DNA of 64,000 nt from Corynebacterium guangdongense (lineage in GTDB: Bacteria; Actinomycetota; Actinomycetes; Mycobacteriales; Mycobacteriaceae), in contig NZ_CP047654.1 of assembly GCF_030408915.1 (NCBI RefSeq), positions 806,001 to 870,000 on the forward strand, in the 5' to 3' direction. Below are positions 1 through 11,743 of the stretch, in pieces. A program made the translations under genes and the position numbers. The notes below the pieces were generated by a model. It ran no database searches, was not told the origin of the DNA, and was given only the letters and a program-made list of their open reading frames with translations. How positions within the stretch are numbered: the first letter of the stretch is position 1; each line of letters starts with the position of its first letter.

Positions 1-608
1 TACACCTCCGGGCCCTCGGGCCCGTTCACGCACTCCAGTTCGTTGAGGCCGGTCACGGGCGCACCGTCCAGCGTCACGCTGACCCGTTCCACCTCCCGGA
101 AGGTCGCGGGCTCGAGGCGGCGCAGCTGGGAGGTGCCGTCGGACATGAGCAACTCATCCTGGAAGGAACACAATCCCCAGCCCTCGCCCGGGTAGCGGAC
201 CCGACCGACTTCCTCGAGAGTGTCCGCGTCGCGCCGGTAGGCCACCCCGGACTGCCAGGTCAGCTGCCAGACTGTGTCACGGTGGCGCGTGACCCCCTCT
301 CCGAAGTGCTCCCCGTCGATGTCGCGGGAGAGCACCTCCCGGCCGTCGAGGGTGCGCCGGTACACTCGTGATTCGCCCCACTGGCCCGTGCCGACCAGGA
401 GAGTGCCCTCCGGCTCAACCTCCAGGCCCTGGGTGAAGCTGGATTCGTCGAAGGGGTGGGTGTCCACGATCTCGACGCCTAGGCGCTCCACGTCTGTCGT
501 CTCCGGGCCGGGGTCCGAGGAGAGCGCGGCGGACGAGCTGCCCGCACAGGCGGCCAGCGCGGACGCCGCGAGTGGAACCATGAGCAGGACGGGGATTCGG
601 GATGCCAT
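1..608 (-). CDS. Glutaminyl-peptide cyclotransferase-like lipoprotein (3' part outside window)
   Basis: The reverse strand reads open from an ATG at 608 to the window edge, about 202 codons. The N-terminus is a lipoprotein signal peptide: a hydrophobic run ending in a lipobox L-A-A-C with Cys21, followed by a Ser/Ala-rich linker. The mature part carries motifs of the glutamine cyclotransferase family (FTQGLEV, GEGWGLC, LNELE), a five-bladed propeller that converts N-terminal Gln to pyroglutamate. It is probably anchored on the outer face of the membrane. Transcription diverges from the DUF3027 gene with a gap of under 40 bases. The C-terminus is not in the window, so catalytic completeness cannot be judged. 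Confidence 0.75.
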   Translation of the reverse strand, partial: MASRIPVLLMVPLAASALAACAGSSSAALSSDPGPETTDVERLGVEIVDTHPFDESSFTQGLEVEPEGTLLVGTGQWGESRVYRRTLDGREVLSRDIDGEHFGEGVTRHRDTVWQLTWQSGVAYRRDADTLEEVGRVRYPGEGWGLCSFQDELLMSDGTSQLRRLEPATFREVERVSVTLDGAPVTGLNELECVNGPEGPEV

Positions 609-645
609 GCCACTATCTTGCACCACATGGCCCATAATGGCTGGT

Positions 646-1422
646 GTGTCATCCTCACGCCGAAACTCCACGCCATCCTCCCGGGGCTCCGGGGCCAAGA
701 ACAATCCACTGCTGAGCTCGCGGGCCGTCGGCATCGCCCGCGCGGCCCTGGAGGAGCTGGGGGAGGGCGAGGTCGGTGAGCACATCGGCGTCGCCGGCAT
801 GAGCCGAAACGTCGCGACCCACCGTTTCGCCGCCGACCTCCCCGGGTACCCGGGCTGGGAGTGGAACGCAGTCCTCGCCTGCGCCTCCGGCTCCACCTGG
901 ATCACGGTCAATGAAGTGGCGCTCGTGCCGGCGCCCAACGGCGAAGCGCTGCAAGCGCCGGAGTGGGTCCCCTACGCGGACCGGGTCCGCCCCGGTGACC
1001 TCGGCCCGGGCGATCTCATGCCCCCGGCCCCCGATGACGTTCGCCTCACCGACGATCCCTCCGATCCCCGCGCTGTCGAGCTGGTCGCGGGCGCGGATCT
1101 GAGCAAGCGGACCAACTACCTGACCACGACGGGGCTGCGCGAGGCCGTCGACCGCTGGCGCACCGGCGACTACGGACCGACCTCCGAATTCGCGGAGAAG
1201 GCCCGGCTGCACTGCCGAACCTGTGCATTCTTCCTGCCCGTCGACAAGCCCATCGGCCCGACCTTCGGCGTATGCGCCAACGAGTTTTCCGCGGACGGCA
1301 TCCTTGTTCACGCCACCTACGGGTGCGGGGCCCATTCACAGACACAGGTCCAGGAGACCGATGACACCGGCGCGGCTCAGGTCGCCGACGTCGTCTACGA
1401 CGACGAGCGGCCCATCTTCTAG
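646..1422 (+). CDS. DUF3027 family protein with four-cysteine cluster
   Basis: A conserved actinobacterial protein of unknown function, recognised from its FAADLPGYPGWEWNAV and YGPTSEFAEKA segments. The C-terminal part has four cysteines (CRTC, then FGVC and YGCG) spaced like a small zinc site, followed by an acidic tail. I chose the GTG at 646 because a CATAAT hexamer lies exactly 7 bases upstream, the leaderless arrangement seen repeatedly in this window. An in-frame ATG at 637 is the alternative. Its stop codon overlaps that of the convergent neighbour in a shared CTAG. No function can be assigned. Confidence 0.75.
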   Translation: MSSSRRNSTPSSRGSGAKNNPLLSSRAVGIARAALEELGEGEVGEHIGVAGMSRNVATHRFAADLPGYPGWEWNAVLACASGSTWITVNEVALVPAPNGEALQAPEWVPYADRVRPGDLGPGDLMPPAPDDVRLTDDPSDPRAVELVAGADLSKRTNYLTTTGLREAVDRWRTGDYGPTSEFAEKARLHCRTCAFFLPVDKPIGPTFGVCANEFSADGILVHATYGCGAHSQTQVQETDDTGAAQVADVVYDDERPIF

Positions 1423-2138
1423 ATTTCCTCGGCCCGTGCCCACCGGGCGGCCTCGGCGGCTTCAGCGGTGGGAATGAGGCCGCGTTCGCCGTCGACGAGC
1501 AGCGTCGCCGGGCGTTTGGTGCGGTACTCCATCCAGTGGTCGATGCGGCGGATGCCGAACACTGAGTTCAATGTCCAGGTTTCGCCGCTGAAGATCTCCT
1601 TGAGGCTGAACCCCTCGTCTTTGCGGCGGGCGGTGATCCCGAGGCCGCGGAGCCAGTCGAGCGTCGCCTCCAGCGTCACTGAGGGGGTCGTCTTCGGGTG
1701 CCCGGAATACAGGACCGTGTTGGGCTCCTCCCGGGGGAAGACGAGCAACGCCGAACGCAGGGAGGAGACGATCGCCCCGTCGTCGGTCTGCAGCAGACTG
1801 TCGTGGGCGCCGGCGCTCCGGGCCAGGAGCACCTGCTGGTTCTGCCATCCCATGTCCGGTCCTTTCACCAGCGGGCGGCGCCGCTCGTCGCGGACCGGGA
1901 TGGCCGCGACGATGTTGCCCTGGTGTGCGTTCAACGGACGACGGATGACGGTCGCCTGTCCCTCGGAACCGGTGATGACGGCGCGGTAGTCGTCGCCGCC
2001 CAGTCGGCCCAGCTCCTCCCGGATCTGCGCCATGCGGTGTGGAGAGACGGAGGCGCCGTCGCTGATGCGGGCGAGGTGCGCGCCCAGGTTCGGGGTGCGG
2101 CCCCCCTCAACGGCGAAGGTGGTGACGTGCTCGGACAT
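1419..2138 (-). CDS. Divergent class IV PLP-dependent aminotransferase/lyase-like protein
   Basis: A 239-residue protein with the layout of class IV PLP enzymes (aminodeoxychorismate lyase, branched-chain transaminase). It has an N-terminal R-x-x-N-L-x-x-H-L region, a Lys in LVKGPDMGWQ where the PLP lysine would lie, and an AHDSLLQTDDGAIVSS stretch resembling the D-E-A-L-L-L-D-x-x-G-x-V-x-E motif. The usual Glu and Asn of that motif are replaced by Ser and Ser, so activity is uncertain. An SD-like GGAG precedes the ATG. It is convergent with the DUF3027 gene. The family assignment is inference from motif layout; the exact substrate is unknown. Confidence 0.5.
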   Translation of the reverse strand: MSEHVTTFAVEGGRTPNLGAHLARISDGASVSPHRMAQIREELGRLGGDDYRAVITGSEGQATVIRRPLNAHQGNIVAAIPVRDERRRPLVKGPDMGWQNQQVLLARSAGAHDSLLQTDDGAIVSSLRSALLVFPREEPNTVLYSGHPKTTPSVTLEATLDWLRGLGITARRKDEGFSLKEIFSGETWTLNSVFGIRRIDHWMEYRTKRPATLLVDGERGLIPTAEAAEAARWARAEEI

Positions 2139-2283
2139 CGTGCTCCATTTCTGCAGGACTGCGGGCGCCTCCCGGAGGCCTCAGGGCTGCGTTGCCCCGG
2201 CGACGCGCGGCGGTCAACTTACCTTCACCATATTGCCTGACGCTGGCATTACACGAACGCTTGGGGATCTTTTGTGGAAACTG

Positions 2284-2313
2284 TTCCGGAGTGGCACCCT
2301 GTTTTCGTACAAT
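2284..2313 (+). promoter_or_regulatory. Probable promoter of the purine permease gene
   Basis: A near-consensus -10 hexamer TACAAT (2308-2313) has a weak -35 TTCCGG 18 bases upstream, leaving an untranslated leader of roughly 80 bases before the permease ATG at 2400. I looked for a purine riboswitch core in the leader and saw none. Confidence 0.45.
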
Positions 2314-2399
2314 TTCATTAATGTCACCTTGAGGGAAGCCCTGGCCTTGTGCCTGAGCTCCTCAGTGGCCAGGCGACTACGATTCAGGAGCCCACCCCC

Positions 2400-3920
2400 A
2401 TGACCGAAAAACAGAACGGCACCACCGCATCCGCGGGGGCCGCGGACACTTCGGAGACGCCCTCCGGCGCCACCGCGACGCACCCGCGCACCCCGAGGAA
2501 CGGACTCGACCGTTTCTTCCACATCACGGAGCGGGGGTCCACCGTCGGCACGGAAGTGCGCGCCGGCGTGGTCACGTTCTTCGCGATGGCCTACATCATC
2601 ATCCTCAACCCGCTGATCCTGGGCACCGGGGCCGACGCCGACGGTACCGTCCTCGGCGTCAACCGTGTCGCCGCGGCGACCGCCCTGGTGGCCGGTGTGA
2701 TGACCATCCTCTTCGGCGTCATCGCCAAGTACCCCTTCGGCATCGCCGCCGGCCTGGGTCTGAACACCCTGGTCGCGGTCACCCTCGTCGGTGGCCACGG
2801 ACTGACCTGGCCGGAGGCCATGGGACTGGTGGTCATCGAGGGCGTCATCATCGTCCTGCTGGCCATCTCCGGCTTCCGCCAGGCGGTCTTCACCGCCATC
2901 CCGCAGTCCATGAAGGCCGCGATGAGCGTCGGCATCGGTGCCTTCATCGCCATGATCGGCATGGTCAACGGCGGCCTGGTCACCCGTGTGCCGGACGCCG
3001 CCATGACCACCGTCCCTGTCGGGCTCGGCGTCAACGGCTCCATCTCCACCTGGCCGACCGTCGTTTTCATCCTCGGCCTGATCCTCTGTGCCGTCGCCGT
3101 CATCCGTAACATTCCGGGCGGACTTTTCCTGGCGATCGTCGTCACCACCGTGATCGCCGTCATCGTCGAGGCCGTCGTCGGGCTCGGCTCCTCCGCCGAG
3201 AACCCGGGCGGCTGGGGCCTGGCGGTCCCGGGCATGCCGGACTCGCTGGGCGGCGCCCCCGACCTGTCGATCGTCGGCCAGGTCGACCTCATCGGCGCCT
3301 TCACGCGCATCGGTGTGCTGGCCACTTCGCTGCTGGTCTTCACCCTGCTGCTGGCCAACTTCTTCGACGCCATGGGCACCATGACCGGCTTGGGCAAGCA
3401 GGCCGGCCTCAGCGACAAGGACGGCAACCTGCCGGGCATGCGTAACGCCCTGGTCATCGAGGGCCTCGGCGCCGCCGCCGGCGGCCTCGGCTCCGCCTCC
3501 TCGGCCACCGTCTACGCGGACTCCTCCGCCGGCATCGCCGACGGCGCCCGTACCGGCCTGGCCAACGTCGTCACCGGCGTCCTGTTCCTCCTGGCCATGT
3601 TCTTCACCCCGCTCTACGAGATCGTCCCGATCGAGGCGGCAGCCCCGGTCCTGGTCATCGTCGGTGCGATGATGATGGCCGGCGTCGTCGACGTCGACTG
3701 GACGAAGTTCTACATCGCGCTGCCGGCGTTCCTGACCATCGTCGCCATGCCGTTCACCTACTCCATCGCCAACGGCATCGGCATCGGCTTCATCGCCTTC
3801 ACCGTCTGCTACGTCATCGCCGGCAAGGCCAAGGACGTGCACTGGATCATGTGGCTGGTCTCCCTGCTGTTCGTGGTCTTCTTCGCCATCGACCCGATCA
3901 CCACGGCGCTGGGCCTCTAG
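2400..3920 (+). CDS. NCS2/AzgA-type purine permease (guanine/hypoxanthine family)
   Basis: A 506-residue polytopic membrane protein. After a hydrophilic, Thr/Ala-rich N-terminus of about 45 residues come the family signature around TEVRAGVVTFFAMAYIIILNP, many hydrophobic spans, and the NFFDAMGTMTGLGKQAGL segment typical of the AzgA/PbuG branch of the nucleobase-cation symporter-2 family. It most likely imports purine bases by proton symport. The start at 2400 is preceded by CAGGAG at suitable spacing; upstream in-frame codons have no SD. A strong hairpin terminator follows the stop. The exact base transported is not visible from sequence. Confidence 0.85.
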   Translation: MTEKQNGTTASAGAADTSETPSGATATHPRTPRNGLDRFFHITERGSTVGTEVRAGVVTFFAMAYIIILNPLILGTGADADGTVLGVNRVAAATALVAGVMTILFGVIAKYPFGIAAGLGLNTLVAVTLVGGHGLTWPEAMGLVVIEGVIIVLLAISGFRQAVFTAIPQSMKAAMSVGIGAFIAMIGMVNGGLVTRVPDAAMTTVPVGLGVNGSISTWPTVVFILGLILCAVAVIRNIPGGLFLAIVVTTVIAVIVEAVVGLGSSAENPGGWGLAVPGMPDSLGGAPDLSIVGQVDLIGAFTRIGVLATSLLVFTLLLANFFDAMGTMTGLGKQAGLSDKDGNLPGMRNALVIEGLGAAAGGLGSASSATVYADSSAGIADGARTGLANVVTGVLFLLAMFFTPLYEIVPIEAAAPVLVIVGAMMMAGVVDVDWTKFYIALPAFLTIVAMPFTYSIANGIGIGFIAFTVCYVIAGKAKDVHWIMWLVSLLFVVFFAIDPITTALGL

Positions 3921-3935
3921 CCCCGACTGCGCACC

Positions 3936-3973
3936 ACGCCCCGTCGACAAGCGGTCTTGTCGGCGGGGCGTTT
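3936..3973 (+). terminator. Intrinsic terminator after the purine permease
   Basis: Inverted repeat GCCCCGTCGACAAG / CTTGTCGGCGGGGC (one G-U pair) with a four-base loop, followed by TTT. Confidence 0.75.
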
Positions 3974-3997
3974 CGCGTCCGCGATAAACTTGCGCGC

Positions 3998-4837
3998 ATG
4001 CAGCGCACCCAGATCACCGACCCCGCGGATCCCCGGCTGGACGACGTCCGCGACCTCAACCACTCCGACAACCGCCCCGACCTTCCCGGCGGCAGGGGAC
4101 TGGTCGTCGCGGAGGGGCCGCTGGTGGTCTCCCGCCTGTTGGAGTCGCGTTTCCCGGCCCGCGCGCTGGTCGGCTTCCCGGCCAAGCTGGACTCCTTCCT
4201 CGCCGAGCACGGTGATCTCGTGCCCGGGGACCTGCCGGTCTACGAGGTCTCGCGCGAACTGCTTGCCGAGGTCGCCGGCTTCGACATGCACCGCGGCCTC
4301 CTCGCCACCGCCGACCGCGTCCCCGAACTCGGCGTCGCTGAGGCCATCGCCGGAGCCCGTACGGTCTGCGTGCTCGAGGGGGTGGGCGACCATGAGAACA
4401 TCGGCGCGATCTTCCGCAACGCCGCCGGCCTGAGCGTCGACGCCATCCTCTTCGGCAGCGGCGCCGCCGACCCGTTGTACCGGCGCAGCGTCCGGGTCTC
4501 CATGGGCCATGTGCTGCGCACGCCCTTCGCCCACCTCGAGGGCACGTACACCACCTGGCAGCGCTCCCTGCAGGAGCTTCGCGACGCGGGCTTCCGCCTC
4601 GTGTCCATGACCCCCTCCGGGGATCAGAGCCTGGCGCAGGCGCTTGTCGACGCCGAGGGCCGTCCCTGGGACAAGGTCGCGCTCCTGGTAGGGGCGGAGG
4701 GCCCGGGTCTTACCGAGCATGCGATGAGGGCCACGGACGCCCGCGCGGTCATCCCCATGGCGCCGGGCACCGATTCACTCAACGTCGCCACCAGCGCCGC
4801 CATCGGCTTCTACGAAAGGCTGCGGGCGCTCAACTAA
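3998..4837 (+). CDS. SpoU/TrmH-family RNA 2'-O-methyltransferase
   Basis: A 279-residue SPOUT methyltransferase. The N-terminal 100 residues resemble an RNA substrate-binding domain. The C-terminal domain has the SpoU motifs: LEGVGDHENIGAIFRNA (motif 1, with conserved Asn and Arg), LLVGAEGPGLT (motif 2) and IPMAPGTDSLNVATSAAI (motif 3), which form the knotted SAM pocket. It would methylate a ribose in rRNA or tRNA; the site is not predictable here. TAAACT lies 7 bases before ATG 3998, so translation is probably leaderless. Its TAA overlaps the stop of the convergent gene. Confidence 0.85.
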   Translation: MQRTQITDPADPRLDDVRDLNHSDNRPDLPGGRGLVVAEGPLVVSRLLESRFPARALVGFPAKLDSFLAEHGDLVPGDLPVYEVSRELLAEVAGFDMHRGLLATADRVPELGVAEAIAGARTVCVLEGVGDHENIGAIFRNAAGLSVDAILFGSGAADPLYRRSVRVSMGHVLRTPFAHLEGTYTTWQRSLQELRDAGFRLVSMTPSGDQSLAQALVDAEGRPWDKVALLVGAEGPGLTEHAMRATDARAVIPMAPGTDSLNVATSAAIGFYERLRALN

Positions 4838-5757
4838 TCGTCCAGCTCCCGCGGCCGGCGGGGCTGACGGTCCGTGTAGCGCAGCTTCCTCGCCGCCCGG
4901 CCCAGTCCCTGGCCGGACGAGCGCAGCCGTCTGCGCAGGGCTCGGCCGACCCGCTTGAGTGCGGCGCCGGTGGCCTGCGCCCATTCCCGGAATTCCTCGC
5001 CCTCGTCCGCCACCCCCTCGGCGTAGTCATCGTAGTCGCCGCGGGCCACGCCCAGCCCTAGTTTGGCCGCGGCATGCTCGCTCAGCTCCGGCACCGGCCC
5101 GGACCGGCGGCCGCCCCGCTCGAGCACCTTCGGCTCCGGGCGCCCGTCCACCGCGAAACCAACGACCTCGATGTCGGGGCCCTCCGGACTGACGTCCACG
5201 CCGAGCCAGGCGCGCTCGGCGCCCCGGACGATGTCCGCCGGGATGAAGGGCAGGTAGAGACCGCCCCGCTGCACGCTCTTCTCGCCGGCCCAGTAGTCGG
5301 CCTCGAAATACTCCGGCAGACCGACGTCCTCGATGATCCACTGCGACACCGCGCAGAGGGAACGCTTGAGCACGCCGTCCTCCCAGCGGGCGAAACCGCC
5401 GAATTCGTGCTTCTCGTTGCGGGCGAAGGCGAAGAGCCGATCCCAGGGCAGCGAGGACAGTAGTTCTTCGCTGAGGTCCGTCAGACGATCCACCCCATCG
5501 ACCCAGGTCTGGACCACGGCGACGCCGGGAAAGCCGCCGATGTAGAACTCGGCGACGTCGGCGGGCTCAGAACGGTTGAGGGGGAAGGTGCCGATCGGGG
5601 TGACCGGCCACGTGGGATTGAGCTGGGCCAGATACTTACGCCCGAAGCCGCGGTCCGCGTGCGGCTCGGCCGCCAGGACCGGGGCGGGGTCGTCGACCGT
5701 GACAAACCACAGGGTGACGTTCATGCCGTCCACGGGGGACTGGTCAATGGAAGACAT
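4834..5757 (-). CDS. Conserved actinobacterial protein, DUF6928-like
   Basis: A 307-residue soluble protein with no signal peptide. The opening NVTLWFVTVDDPAPVLAAEP and the GGFPGVAVVQTWVDGVDRL segment look like the actinobacterial DUF6928 family, whose role is unknown. The C-terminal 70 residues are very rich in Arg and Asp/Glu and probably disordered. An SD-like GAGAGGA lies about 12 bases before ATG 5757. It sits 32 bases downstream of sepH on the same strand and could be cotranscribed with it. The family name is from memory of the motif and is not certain. Confidence 0.6.
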   Translation of the reverse strand: MSSIDQSPVDGMNVTLWFVTVDDPAPVLAAEPHADRGFGRKYLAQLNPTWPVTPIGTFPLNRSEPADVAEFYIGGFPGVAVVQTWVDGVDRLTDLSEELLSSLPWDRLFAFARNEKHEFGGFARWEDGVLKRSLCAVSQWIIEDVGLPEYFEADYWAGEKSVQRGGLYLPFIPADIVRGAERAWLGVDVSPEGPDIEVVGFAVDGRPEPKVLERGGRRSGPVPELSEHAAAKLGLGVARGDYDDYAEGVADEGEEFREWAQATGAALKRVGRALRRRLRSSGQGLGRAARKLRYTDRQPRRPRELDD

Positions 5758-5789
5758 CGCTGCGGATCCTCTCTGAGCTCTGCGTGGGC

Positions 5790-7019
5790 CTAGCTGCGCG
5801 GGCGCTTGGTGTTGGAGCGCACGCCCAGCAGAACGTCCTCCCAATGGGGGGTGACGGACTTGCGGCGGCGCTTGGCCGGCTGGGTCTGACCCGCTGGTTC
5901 CTCCCTCGGCTCGCCGTCCCCCGTGACCTCGGTTGCAGAGTCGGCTGCCGCGGAGTCGGGCACCGCTTCCAGCTCACCGGCCCCCTGCCCGTCGGCGTCG
6001 TTGTTGCCCGTCCGCGGGGCCTCGTCCTCGTCGTTGAAGCTGGCGGCATCGCCGACCACCACCTCGAGGTCGTGGTCCTCCCCGCTGTCGTAGCGCTCAC
6101 CTCTGCTGATCGGGGAGAGGGCTCGCACCGGTTGCATGAAGTTCGGATCGGTCAGATCGGCGGCCACCGCGTCGCGTGCCTCCGCGGTGGGGGAGGATGA
6201 GTGGTGGTTGCGCAGTACCCACTCGGCGTAATTGTCGCTGAGCCCGGCCCGCCAGCTGATCCGCACGACCCAGGCATTGCCGGGCTCCTTGTAGGAATCC
6301 CACGTCGCGTCAGCCAGGCTGTGCCCGCGGGTGCCGAACGCGGCGGCGAGGACTTCCCAGAGGGTGAGCTTTGCCGGACCGTCTTCGCGCACCGGATGCG
6401 CCTGCTTGGCGATCGTCGCCATCCGCTCACGTTCCAGCATCACCGGATGCGCATAGGGCTCGACGCGGGAGAAGGCCACCTGCATCTCGTCGGCCAGTTC
6501 CTGGGTGCTGGCGCCGGCGCGGATGCGCTCCTGGATGTCGCGAGGTCGCATGGTCAACGGGTTGGAAAACAACGGATCCGGCTTCGGTAGTCCGCGCTCG
6601 CGCTCCTGGCCACCGCTCGCCGCCCCCCACCGTGGTCGGGTGGGGGAGGAGCCCCCGGACGCTCCCTCGGCCTCGGCGCCCGAATCCGCCGCGGCCGGGG
6701 CGGCCTGTTCCGGCTCGCCGGACTCCTCGGACGGCCCCGGTGTCTCGGGAGTCTCAGGCACGTCCGGGACGGGCGTGAGCACGCTGACCGGGGTGAGCGA
6801 GACCGTCTCGTCGACGGTGCGGTCAGTGAACGGAGCATCGTCGGCGGCGGGGGCCACCGCGGCGGACTCAACGGGATCGGCGCCAGCGGAGTCGACGCCA
6901 CGAGCGATCAGCGCGCGGAGCCCGTCGGTGACCGGCAGCCGGTACTCGTGACCGTCCTGGTCACGCAGAAACAGCGACTCTGCGGTCGAGCTCTCGACAT
7001 CGACACTCAGCTCGCGCAT
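5790..7019 (-). CDS. sepH: SepH cell-division regulator (DUF3071, FtsZ-associated)
   Basis: A 409-residue protein with the two conserved blocks of SepH. The N-terminal DUF3071 domain (from MRELSVDVESS to the LFSNPLTMRPRDIQERIRAG helix-turn-helix-like block and the WRAGLSDNYAEWVLRN segment) is interrupted by an acidic, Ala/Pro-rich insert at about residues 55-150. The basic C-terminus has the short conserved WEDVLLGVRS motif. In Streptomyces and mycobacteria SepH binds FtsZ and promotes filament assembly. AAAGGAC sits 8 bases before ATG 7019, which I prefer over a longer start at 7052. The window also encodes a second FtsZ-linked pair, Glp/Glpr. Confidence 0.85.
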   Translation of the reverse strand: MRELSVDVESSTAESLFLRDQDGHEYRLPVTDGLRALIARGVDSAGADPVESAAVAPAADDAPFTDRTVDETVSLTPVSVLTPVPDVPETPETPGPSEESGEPEQAAPAAADSGAEAEGASGGSSPTRPRWGAASGGQERERGLPKPDPLFSNPLTMRPRDIQERIRAGASTQELADEMQVAFSRVEPYAHPVMLERERMATIAKQAHPVREDGPAKLTLWEVLAAAFGTRGHSLADATWDSYKEPGNAWVVRISWRAGLSDNYAEWVLRNHHSSSPTAEARDAVAADLTDPNFMQPVRALSPISRGERYDSGEDHDLEVVVGDAASFNDEDEAPRTGNNDADGQGAGELEAVPDSAAADSATEVTGDGEPREEPAGQTQPAKRRRKSVTPHWEDVLLGVRSNTKRPRS

Positions 7020-7130
7020 CCAGACGTCCTTTCTTGATGGGGCGGTTGACACCTGCCGCCGTTCCCGTTCTCGGCGGAGCGGGGGTCCGCCTCGCCAGTC
7101 ACGGCAGTGATGGATGCCAGCCTATCGCAG

Positions 7131-7186
7131 AAAGACCGAGGACCCGGTGAGCAGGAGCACAGCGTGTGATCCTGATGACCGGGTCT
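7131..7186 (-). terminator. Probable terminator of serC
   Basis: On the minus strand, GACCCGGTC pairs with a downstream ACCGGGTC through an imperfect stem that also pairs CAGGA with TCCTG. It is followed by CGGTCTTT. It lies 20 bases after the serC stop. Confidence 0.5.
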
Positions 7187-7205
7187 TCAACGGAAAAGGC
7201 GGGGG

Positions 7206-10217
<3,012 letters not shown>

Positions 10218-10268
10218 GCGCGACCGCGCCGTGCCCGGATAAAACCAGGCGCACCGTGCCCAGCCTCC

Positions 10269-10326
10269 ACGGCCGGACCCGCTGTCGACCTATACTTGGT
10301 CGAAACGGGTCCGGCCGTCGGGTTTT
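10269..10326 (+). terminator. gltA terminator with long loop
   Basis: Perfect 13-base arms ACGGCCGGACCCG and CGGGTCCGGCCGT enclose a 24-base loop, followed by CGGGTTTT. The loop itself contains TATACT (10291-10296), a possible -10 for the downstream FKBP gene. Confidence 0.75.
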
Positions 10327-10410
10327 CCTCAGAGCGTGCACCTTATTCGATGCACGTTGGCGACCATGCTGGCCGGACCCACCGTGCACCCCATGCGCTA
10401 GGAGAACCAC

Positions 10411-10770
10411 ATGGAAAAGCCCCAGATCGATCAGATTGACGGTCCCGCCCCGTCCGAGCTCGTGTCCACCGACCTCGTCGTCGGCGACGGCAACGAGGCC
10501 GTCGCCGGCGGAATGGTCGAGGTCCATTATGTGGGCGTCGACTTCGAGACCGGCCAGGAATTCGACTCCTCGTGGGATCGGGGACAGTCGATGGAGTTCC
10601 CGCTCAACGGCCTGATCGCCGGCTGGCAGGAAGGCATCCCCGGGATGCGGGTCGGCGGCCGCCGACAGCTGGTCATCCCGCCGGAGAAGGCCTATGGCCC
10701 CGCCGGGGGCGGACACCCCCTGTCCGGCCGCACCCTCGTGTTCGTTATCGACCTGATCAACGCGAACTAG
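10411..10770 (+). CDS. FKBP-type peptidyl-prolyl cis-trans isomerase
   Basis: A 119-residue single-domain cytoplasmic FKBP. The core runs from VEVHYVGVDFETGQEFDSSW through FPLNGLIAGWQEGIPGMRVGG and RRQLVIPPEKAYGP to the terminal LVFVIDLI strand, containing the usual hydrophobic pocket residues. It catalyses prolyl isomerisation during protein folding. TAGGAG lies 6 bases before ATG 10411. The order gltA-FKBP is conserved in corynebacteria. An inverted repeat CGTGCA-N10-TGCACG at 10335-10356 lies in its leader and could be an operator or a leader hairpin. Confidence 0.92.
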   Translation: MEKPQIDQIDGPAPSELVSTDLVVGDGNEAVAGGMVEVHYVGVDFETGQEFDSSWDRGQSMEFPLNGLIAGWQEGIPGMRVGGRRQLVIPPEKAYGPAGGGHPLSGRTLVFVIDLINAN

Positions 10771-10803
10771 ACCAGCTGCGAACCGCCTGAGAAAGGGTCT
10801 GCC

Positions 10804-11670
10804 ATGACCGCACGAGAAGTTCCCTCCGTCACGCTCAACGACGGCAGGGAGATGCCGCTGATCGGGTTCGGCACCTACAAGATCGTCGGCGCGGACGCGG
10901 AGAGGGCCGTCCGCGAGGCGATCGACGCAGGGTACCGCCACTTCGACACGGCCTCCCTCTACCAGAACGAGGAGGAGCTGGGCAAGGCGCTGCGCGCCGC
11001 AATCTCGGCGGGGGACGTCACCCGCGAGGAACTTTTCGTGACCACCAAGGTCTGGCAGGACGGGCAGGGCGCCGTGCGGCTTCCGCAGGCGTTCCACGCC
11101 TCGCTGAGGCGGCTGGGGCTGGACTTCGTGGACTGCTACCTCATCCACTGGCCGTGGCCGCAGGGGGGCCTGTACAACGAGACCTTCGAGGCGATGGCGC
11201 GGATTCAGGGGTTCGGCCACATCCAGAACATCGGCGTCGCAAACTTCAACGAACGGCTGCTGACGGACCTGATCGAGACCACGGGGATCGTCCCGGTCCT
11301 CAACCAGGTCGAATGCCACGTCGGTTTCACCCAGCAGCCGCTGCGGGAGCTGCACAAGAAGCACGGCGTCGTCACCGAGGCGTGGGCGCCGCTGGGGCGG
11401 GGTCGGCCGTTGACGGATCCCGACCTCAAGGCGATCGCCGCGCGCCGGGAGAAAAGCGAGGCCCAGGTCGCGCTGCGCTTCCTCCACCAGCTCGGGATCT
11501 CCGTCGTGCCCAAGACCTCCTCCGCCGCCCGCATGGAGGAGAACATGGGCATGCTGGATTTCCGTCTCAACCGCGACGACATGGAGGTTCTCCTGTCGAA
11601 GGACGGCGCCGACGGCTATGGGCGTTATTCCAACGACCCGGAGGAATTCCCGGGTGAAATAGGTTACTAA
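10804..11670 (+). CDS. Aldo-keto reductase (2,5-diketo-D-gluconate reductase type)
   Basis: A 288-residue AKR with a complete catalytic tetrad: Asp48 and Tyr53 in HFDTASLYQNE, Lys82 in VTTKVW and His115 in YLIHWPWP. VLNQVECHVGFTQ and the C-terminal VVPKTSSAARMEEN are the usual substrate and NADPH-binding blocks. It reduces small aldehydes or ketones using NADPH; the physiological substrate is unknown. AAAGGG precedes ATG 10804, and only 33 bases separate it from the FKBP gene, so the two are probably cotranscribed. Confidence 0.88.
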   Translation: MTAREVPSVTLNDGREMPLIGFGTYKIVGADAERAVREAIDAGYRHFDTASLYQNEEELGKALRAAISAGDVTREELFVTTKVWQDGQGAVRLPQAFHASLRRLGLDFVDCYLIHWPWPQGGLYNETFEAMARIQGFGHIQNIGVANFNERLLTDLIETTGIVPVLNQVECHVGFTQQPLRELHKKHGVVTEAWAPLGRGRPLTDPDLKAIAARREKSEAQVALRFLHQLGISVVPKTSSAARMEENMGMLDFRLNRDDMEVLLSKDGADGYGRYSNDPEEFPGEIGY

Positions 11671-11706
11671 TACCTGGTGGCCGACTGATCGTCGGCTGTT
11701 ATTAAC

Positions 11707-11743
11707 CACGGCCCATCTGCGGATTTACTGCAGATGGGCCGTG
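11707..11743. terminator. Hairpin after the aldo-keto reductase
   Basis: Perfect 14-base arms CACGGCCCATCTGC and GCAGATGGGCCGTG with a 9-base loop. No clear T tract follows, only an A/T-rich stretch. Confidence 0.6.

Noticed and set aside
2139..2399. Purine riboswitch in the permease leader
   Set aside because: No conserved core loops or three-way junction pattern could be seen.
2214..3950. 578-codon open frame antisense to the purine permease
   Set aside because: Composition is Asp/Gly/His/Gln-rich with no domain, typical of the antisense of a GC3-rich gene; the + strand encodes a clear NCS2 permease.
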